Of a stretch of 64,000 nucleotides of DNA, positions 57,865 to 64,000 are shown one piece after another; position 1 is the first letter of the stretch, and every line of letters starts with the position of its first letter. The translations under genes were made by a program, and so were the position numbers. This stretch comes from Posidonia oceanica (Eukaryota > Streptophyta > Magnoliopsida > Alismatales > Posidoniaceae). Location of the stretch: NCBI GenBank assembly GCA_037176725.1, contig JAZBRS010000035.1, forward strand, positions 50,912,001 through 50,976,000, in the 5' to 3' direction. The notes under the pieces were generated by a model, which was given only the letters and a program-made list of their open reading frames with translations, was not told where the DNA came from and did no database searches.

Positions 57865-59612
57865 TTTTAGACTCCAGCTTTTGTTTTGGCTTTCTCGCTT
57901 GCTTGGATTTCGCATTTTGCTTGCCTTATGCCCTTTGCCATGCTTTTTTCTTGCCTTATGCCCTTTTCCATGCTTTTTGCTTGCCTTATGCCTATTTACA
58001 TGCTTTACTGCTTACATTGCCATTGCTTGCTTTGTTTATGCATTATACATGCCTTTTGAGTGATAATTGCTTTCTTTTATACAATTGCTATGCCACCGCA
58101 CATACACATGCCATGTATACTTGCTTTTTGATATGATGAGTGTTTTCTTTTCACTATCATGCCCACGACACCAACACATGCCTTTTGCAATGATGTGAGT
58201 TGCTTGCTTGCCATGTTTGGGTGATTTTCTTCCCCTTTTGCATTAGGCCTTAGGACAACTAGAGGTTGGTTGCTTCCCCCACGGCAAATTAAAAATAGCA
58301 AGTAAAAATCAAATCTAGGAGCAACTAGAGACACAAACACACATTCATCCCCTTTAAGTTAATAAAACATGCAAGATAAAAAACTTTAATCATTTGCTTG
58401 AATCATCATATAGGACATGCATCTTCTCATCCTTGAGTCCACCTATCAGTCTGAGAAGGACAGTCCCAGTCTCTCATTTGGTTGCTTTTGCACAGGGCGA
58501 GCTGGTCGGTCTGTCCCCTTGTCAGGGATCACATCGGTGCTAGTAGAGGATACAACCCATGCTTCGGTAGGGTCAAGGCCACTAACGCACCACCCATTAT
58601 TACCTGAGCTCTGGCCAGGGTTTTGACGGGAGCCTTACTTTCTACCCGAGTCGGTGACCTGTACACTTGTGGGAGTCCGAAGTAGACAACCTACTAGGAC
58701 ACACTAGATTGGTGAGAGAGAGCATGTTAGAGAGCATACATTTGCATGAGTGCGTTCATACCACCAATTAAACATTCGCATTTTACTTCGGATTTTAACT
58801 TTTGCTTGTTGTGTTGGTTTTTCCTTGTTCAATGATTGCTTGCATGCCATGACTTTCTGTTTCTTTCTCCTTCATGCATATGCCATGTCTAGGATATTAG
58901 AAACATGTTTGCTCCCCTTTGGCTTAATTTAAAAGCAACAATAAAGCCAACTTTTAAATCTTAAGCACAACTAGAGCCAAAACTTGCTATTTTCCCCCTT
59001 GGCTAAATAAAATGCAAGTAAAACACTTTAAAGCATATCGCATGAATGATCATACTAGAAAGCATGCATCTTCTCATCCTTGTGTCCACCCACTTAGTCT
59101 GAGAAGGACAGTCTTGGTCTCTTGTTCCACTGCTTTGGCAAGGAGCGAGTTAATCGGTCTGTCCCCCCTTGTTAGCGGTCGTGTCGGTGTTAGTAAGGGG
59201 TACAGCCTTTGCTTTGGCAAGAGCCGAGGCTCCTAATGCACTACCCGTTGTTTGCTTGAGCTTTGGCTAGGATTAGACGGGGACCTATTTTTCTGACCTG
59301 AGGTCTGTCAATAAACCCAAACCCATGAGTGAGTCCGAGTAGGCAGCCTAATCAGGACATGCATGGTGAGAGAGCGCATACTAGGGCATTCATCTGCATG
59401 TGTGCTATTCATACCACCCCTAATAACTTATTTTTACGTTCATCCTCTGACACCTTTGTTGTTTTGCAACTAGGTGCGAGTTCCTCAGCCAGGATCTCAA
59501 GCATCCCTACTCTCTGTCTCTGAGCTATTTGTTGCCTCTGACAATAGCTCACCTTAGGTCTCGTGTCCCGACTTTCAGCCGTAGACCTTTTTGCACTCAT
59601 TCGCTGTCCGTT
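57865..59612 (+). other. Leader of second Tat-type element, with internal duplication
   Basis: The module found at 24590-25050 occurs twice here, at about 58270-58710 and 58915-59380. The two copies are offset by roughly 648 bp and have diverged. CTTGCCTTATGCC-type short repeats lie at 57920-58000. No ORF1 is seen. Confidence 0.75.
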
Positions 59613-62108
59613 ATGGCCTAGCATACTGGTGAGCCCTCTTCCTCTTTGGTGTCAGAGGAGATATCAACTTCGGTCTCTCCTTCCCTTACTTTGACGTCCG
59701 TTGTCTCTTCTCCACTTTTGGTGCAGGAGACTTCCTAGCCCCTCTATTTGGGACAAGGGCAGACCCTAGTCGATCTGGAGCTTGTCATCGAGTCAACCAC
59801 GGTGACCACCACTCAGGCTCCAGGAGCATCGCCTTCTGTTCCTTCCCAGGGCCTTCCCATCTCGAGAACTCAGCCTTCTACGGCTATCTCTTGCATAGGG
59901 TCTCCTCCTATTGACCCCTCTGTTTCTGTGCCCCCTTTGGTGGACACCCTTTTGCTTCCCGGCTCGTGGGTCGACGAGTTCCCTGCCTCGCAAGCACGAC
60001 GTCTGTTGGCTAAGGCCGAGAGGTTGCGAAGCATGGCTCTTGCACTCGACCCGATTGCGGCCCATTCCTCCCGTCTGACCCTTGAGGTTCCGGTGTAGCC
60101 CACTATAGCTCTGCAGGATCACCACACCGCATTTCCACTCTTACCATCACCCCAGCTCCTCACAGCTTCGGCGATGCGGGCACTTTTTCTTCCTCCTGCA
60201 TCTGCACAACACTATCCACTACATGTTACTCTATCATTTGGTGGTCAGTCTCCTCGATTAGCAGGAGTGCAGCACCCTTAGAGCCAGTTGCCTGGCAGCG
60301 TGCCAGTGCAACAACTACTGCCCCCATGCACTGCACCTTACATTGCACAACATACTATCTATTCACCCCATCTGCATCAAGTTCAGACTCCTGCATACAT
60401 CCCGCAACACAACACACAATCGCACGGGTATGCTAGCCCTCACGCCTCGACACCAGGTGGCGTGATGGCGGATCCAGAGGAGCGCTTTCGCGCGACCCAT
60501 ACAGCGTACGCTGCCCCTGCCTCTGGTGCACAACCATTGCTAGCAGCAACTTCAGATCCCGTCCTCTCTAGGTTGGGAAATCTAGAAAGAGCACTTCGTC
60601 AAGTGCAAGGCACAGACCGCTAGTCCTACCAATTCTAGGACCTCTGCCTCTTTCCAGAGGCGACACTCCTAGCGAAATTCTACATCCTGGAGTTCGAAAA
60701 ATTCAATGGTAGAGGCTGCCCTACTTAGCATCTAAAGGCATACTGCAGAGACCTTCCACAGCTTTAGGCTGACGACAGGCTCTTGATCTGCCTGTTCCAG
60801 AAGAGTCTGACCGGCCCCGTGCTCAAGTGGTTCACATCCCTTGACATGGCCATGATTCAGACTTGGAAGGACCTTTCCCAGGCTTTCCTTGATCAGTATT
60901 CTTTCAACCTTGACTTGATCCCCAAGCGAGAGGATCTTGTCACCATTCGGTAGAGGCCCCACGAGCCATGGGGAGTATGTCGGTTGTTGGCGTTCCATAG
61001 CTGTCCAGGTTAGAGATAGACCCTCTGTCGAGGAATCTATCGACATAATCACCAAGGGGGCGCAGCCAGTGACTGGAGCCTTGCTATCCATCCAACCAGT
61101 CACTAGTCTTTCATCCCTGATTACATTTAGCACCGTGTGGAAAGCACACTGCGAAGTGGGCATTTCCCCGCACTTGTTGCAATAGTTGGGCAGATCAACA
61201 ACAACTCCAGCAACAATCGCTGCGGCGGCACCTGTAACAGAGACTCCGCTCCCAAATACTCCGAACAGGACGCCGTTGCATATGTCAAGCCTCCTGTAGA
61301 GCCCACCATTGCAGCAAGTCAGCCAGACTCTTTTCATTTAGAGTACGCACATAGTCTTACACACATTGCACACACTGCCACCGTCGAGCCAATGCATCAC
61401 GTCGTACCCGCTCGGCAAGGACTCCAACCAAGGCAAAGACGACCTCATCAGGGCGAGTGTGATTACACCCCTCTGCCCGAACCATTGAGTGTCATCTTCC
61501 CTTAGGTTGAGTCACTCCTGAAACTCTCGGTTTTTCGTCCATCACCTAATCCCCCTCCACGATGGCATAACACAGATCAGTTCTGTAGCTTCCATCAAGC
61601 CACGGGGCACTCCACGGATGACTGCATCACTTTACGGGACGCCGTCTTGGGCCTGATCGACTGTAAGGTCTTCAGCGTTGCCGCGCAAGAGGCAGCACCT
61701 ACACCGACACCTGCACATGCAGTTGCACCAGCACTTGCACAACTTAGTGTAGCCGGCCCTTCCTCTTCCGAGCCTGCAGGCGTCGAAGATGTCGGAACCT
61801 CGGCAGTCTTCTCCCTCACTCCAGTCTTCACTGAGTCCAGCTCCGCCCCGGTGGATCCTTCCGATCCCATCGGTGCAGTCTCCTTTTCCCACCATTCCTG
61901 GTTCGCCCGGGGGACGCTCGGAGACACAACGGCAGCATCACCAACAAGTCTGATCGCAGCTCCATCCAGGTCTGTATTTCCTTCAACCTTAGTAGCTCCA
62001 ATGCTCCTTGCACTGCCATCAGCAGCCCCAGTGCTTCCTGCACTACCGACAGCAGACCTTGCCGACAGCACCAGCAGCGTAGGAGCGGACCCAGTTCCTC
62101 CATCCTGA
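59613..62108 (+). pseudogene. Decayed gag of second Tat-type element
   Basis: It is homologous to the gag of the 27-kb element from ATG 59613 onward. The capsid blocks FQKSLTGPVLKWFTSLDM and QAFLDQYSFNLDLIPKR lie at about 60795-60930. The knuckle CSFHQATGHSTDDC at 61583-61624 again has His for the second Cys. A Pro/Ala/Ser-rich tail ends at TGA 62106. Stops (for example 59619, 60096 and 60621) and compensating frameshifts between about 60950 and 61140 make it non-functional. No protease, RT or integrase follows before the next insertion. Confidence 0.88.
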
Positions 62109-62386
62109 GGTTGCTGACAGGTACGTCCCTCTTACTTTCTCCTTTATTTCTTGCTTTGTCTTTTCGTTTCTTTTCGTTTTGTTTTGCGTTTTCTCACCAT
62201 GTCAGAAAACCCATAAAAAATACAAAACACATGAAAAACCCAAAAACATGCATTTTCTTTTTTTGCGTGTACATTCCATTTTTCTGCATCCTAGAAAACC
62301 AAAAAAAAAACAACAAAAAAATAAAAAATACTAAAAACAAACAAAAACATGTTTCTCCTTCCTTCCAGTTTTTGATTTTATGTTTT
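62109..62386 (+). other. Intron-like segment after gag
   Basis: GACAG/GTACGT at 62121 is a near-perfect donor. TTCCTTCCAG ending at 62368 follows a T- and A-rich stretch and is a good acceptor. The 248 bp between has no coding potential and is dominated by T-rich then A-rich tracts. Ogre-type elements are known to carry an intron in the coding region; placing it here is inference. Confidence 0.4.
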
Positions 62387-64000
62387 TGTAGACACCTCAT
62401 TCTGACAGCCTGGAAGTTGGTGGTTTCTCCTGCAAGTTTGCTTGGACTCTGGGATGGCTCTCTTTTTTCAGACTAACCCATTTCTACCCAAAATCAAACC
62501 TAAAACCCCACCTAAACCCCAAAACCTCAACCCAAGCCTTTTACACTTCTTTAAACCTTTTTTAAGCCCAAGCCCAAGCCCAAGTCCATTTCAGCCTTTG
62601 GCCTTCTGGGCATGTTGAACGCTGGCACGGGTAGCGTCCAACATTGGACGCGCCCTATGCTAGCGTACAACGTTGGACACGTTCTGCATTAGCGTCCAAT
62701 GGCTCAGGAGCTGCAGCGGATGCTCCGCCACCTTCGGCTCACCTCCCGTCCTCTCCACCGCCCGTACACACTTACTACCCATCCTCTCATCCACTGCAGG
62801 CCATCCACTACCTTCCAAGCCGTAGTAACTCCACTTACTAGCCGTCTCCCTTGCCCCAGCCCCTTTTCTGCTCACTCCACCCTCATTGTAGCCGCCGTTT
62901 GACACCAACGACTTCGGCGACCTTCTGGCAAGCCCACGCCCTTCGCCTGCCATGCCTCGTGGCCTCCCACTCACACCCAAGCCTGCCATAGCCCTGCAAA
63001 ACCTACCAACCTCCTCTGCAACCTCTACCGCTCTCGGTTGAGGAACCCAGCACCCAACACAAAACAGTGACCTTCTTGGCATTGCACAGCTCACCACACT
63101 CACCTAAGAGAGAATTGAGCGATACCAGAGCCAAGAGTGATCTCCCACCTTCACTCCCAGACCTCCGGCGCCCTCTCCTGTGCCTCCTACACGTTCTACA
63201 ACCTCACCGGAGTTCGCCTACCACAAGCTCTCGCAGTGCCGGCGAAGAACGCGAACAGCCACCTCAAGCTGCGGCAAGGTTGGTTCTCGATCCTCGTAGC
63301 TCATGCATGTCTGTAGGAACGTTCCTAGATGATTTCCATGCCTTATTGCACAGCACACACCCCTCCCCACCTTGGCTTTCCAGCCGCAAGGAGGAGGAGG
63401 TGGGTGGAGCAATCCACCCACCTATTTCTGGCACCAAGCATACCACCATGCTTGTCGTCGGCCACACTTGCTCACTAGCAAGTTTGTTTGAGGTTTTGGG
63501 CCGATTTGGCTGTTGTCCTTGGCCAAGAGGATCATCGCCTTGTTGGACGCACAGACTGGTGCGTCCAACGTTGGACGCTGCAAGGTCAGGCATCCAACAC
63601 CCTGCTATGCCTTGTCTGCCTTTGCTTTTGCTTTGAAGCTTGCCATGCTTTATTGTGCTTGCCTTTTATGAGTCTGTGCTACATGCTATCCTTACATGTT
63701 TACAGATGCTGTGCCATGCCTGTTTTCTTGTTTGATTCTATCTTGAATCAATTTTGCATGCTTTAGGTCATTCTACTGTCTGCCTACGTTGGACGCTGGA
63801 GTGAGCCACGTCCAACGTTGGACGCTGGTTCATCCAGGGTCCTACATATCTGCTAGCTTATATCTACTGCCATGCTTGTATCTTGCTTCTTTTTGAAATT
63901 TATACATGATCCATGCATGTTTAGTGATGCCTGGCCCCTATGGCAACCATGTTTAGGCTTGCTAATCTCCTCTCAAGTTGCATGCTAATTTTTATAGGTT
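62387..64000 (+). mobile_element. Tat-type LTR, same family as left edge, cut by window end
   Basis: It begins TGTAGACACCTCATTCTGAC at 62387 with no polypurine tract in front, so it is a new insertion rather than the 3' LTR of the preceding element. Its sequence matches the reverse complement of 1-1352. It contains the GCGTCCAACGTTGGACGC palindrome (63561-63578) and variants. No gene is supported; the longest frame, 63067-63636, lies in C-rich LTR sequence. Confidence 0.85.

Noticed and set aside
62660..63103. 147-codon minus-strand frame and 189-codon plus frame (63067-63636)
   Set aside because: Both are within LTR sequence shared with 1-1352, where the frames are not kept. No domain.
62387..64000. 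3' LTR of the element starting at 53932
   Set aside because: It starts with the same TGTAGACACC but the rest does not match 53932-57845, and no polypurine tract precedes it.

Overview
The window is plant nuclear DNA. It shows spliceosomal exons of a plant cell-wall glycosyltransferase, Ty3/gypsy LTR retrotransposons with plant-type primer-binding sites, a plant LINE with a C-terminal RNase H, and a Tat-lineage polyprotein with a second RNase H. There is no prokaryotic gene organisation. The species cannot be named from the sequence alone.

Layout. 1-1352 is part of a minus-strand Tat-type LTR nested in the 5' LTR of a decayed Ty3/gypsy element (to 7605) with remnants of gag, protease, RT-RNase H and integrase. 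That element lies upstream of, and probably inside an intron of, a cellulose synthase-like A (CSLA) gene. The last six exons of that gene are intact at 8179-10231. From 10072 to 17725 the terminal CSLA exon and its 3' flank occur five times in a tandem array, and the array carries pieces of an old minus-strand LTR.

18259-45253 is one complete 27-kb Tat/Ogre-like element. It has two 5.7-kb LTRs (TG...CA), a 5-bp target duplication AGCAC and a PBS. One unshifted reading frame of about 2930 codons encodes Gag, protease, RT, a degenerate RNase H, a second RNase H and integrase, and it is broken by nine in-frame stops. A plant-mobile-domain-like ORF follows. The 3' untranslated region is packed with tandem hairpins. 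It inserted into the old minus-strand LTR, whose remainder resumes at 45254.

45394-64000 is a nest of insertions. A Ty3-type LTR carries a clean solo Tat LTR (45982-48923, target duplication GTTGC) and is cut by a minus-strand LINE (50978-53931). The LINE is split by another Tat-type element with an LTR, PBS, duplicated leader and decayed gag (53932-62386). That element is in turn interrupted by an LTR of the same family as the one at the left edge (62387-64000).

How the parts relate. The only host gene supported is CSLA; everything else is mobile DNA in layers, and the junctions let the order of events be read. The most unusual signal is 37190-38915. About 35 short hairpins there keep their stems while the stem bases change, and groups of them are enclosed by outer stems that differ from cassette to cassette. 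This looks like selected or mechanistically generated secondary structure in a retrotransposon 3' UTR.
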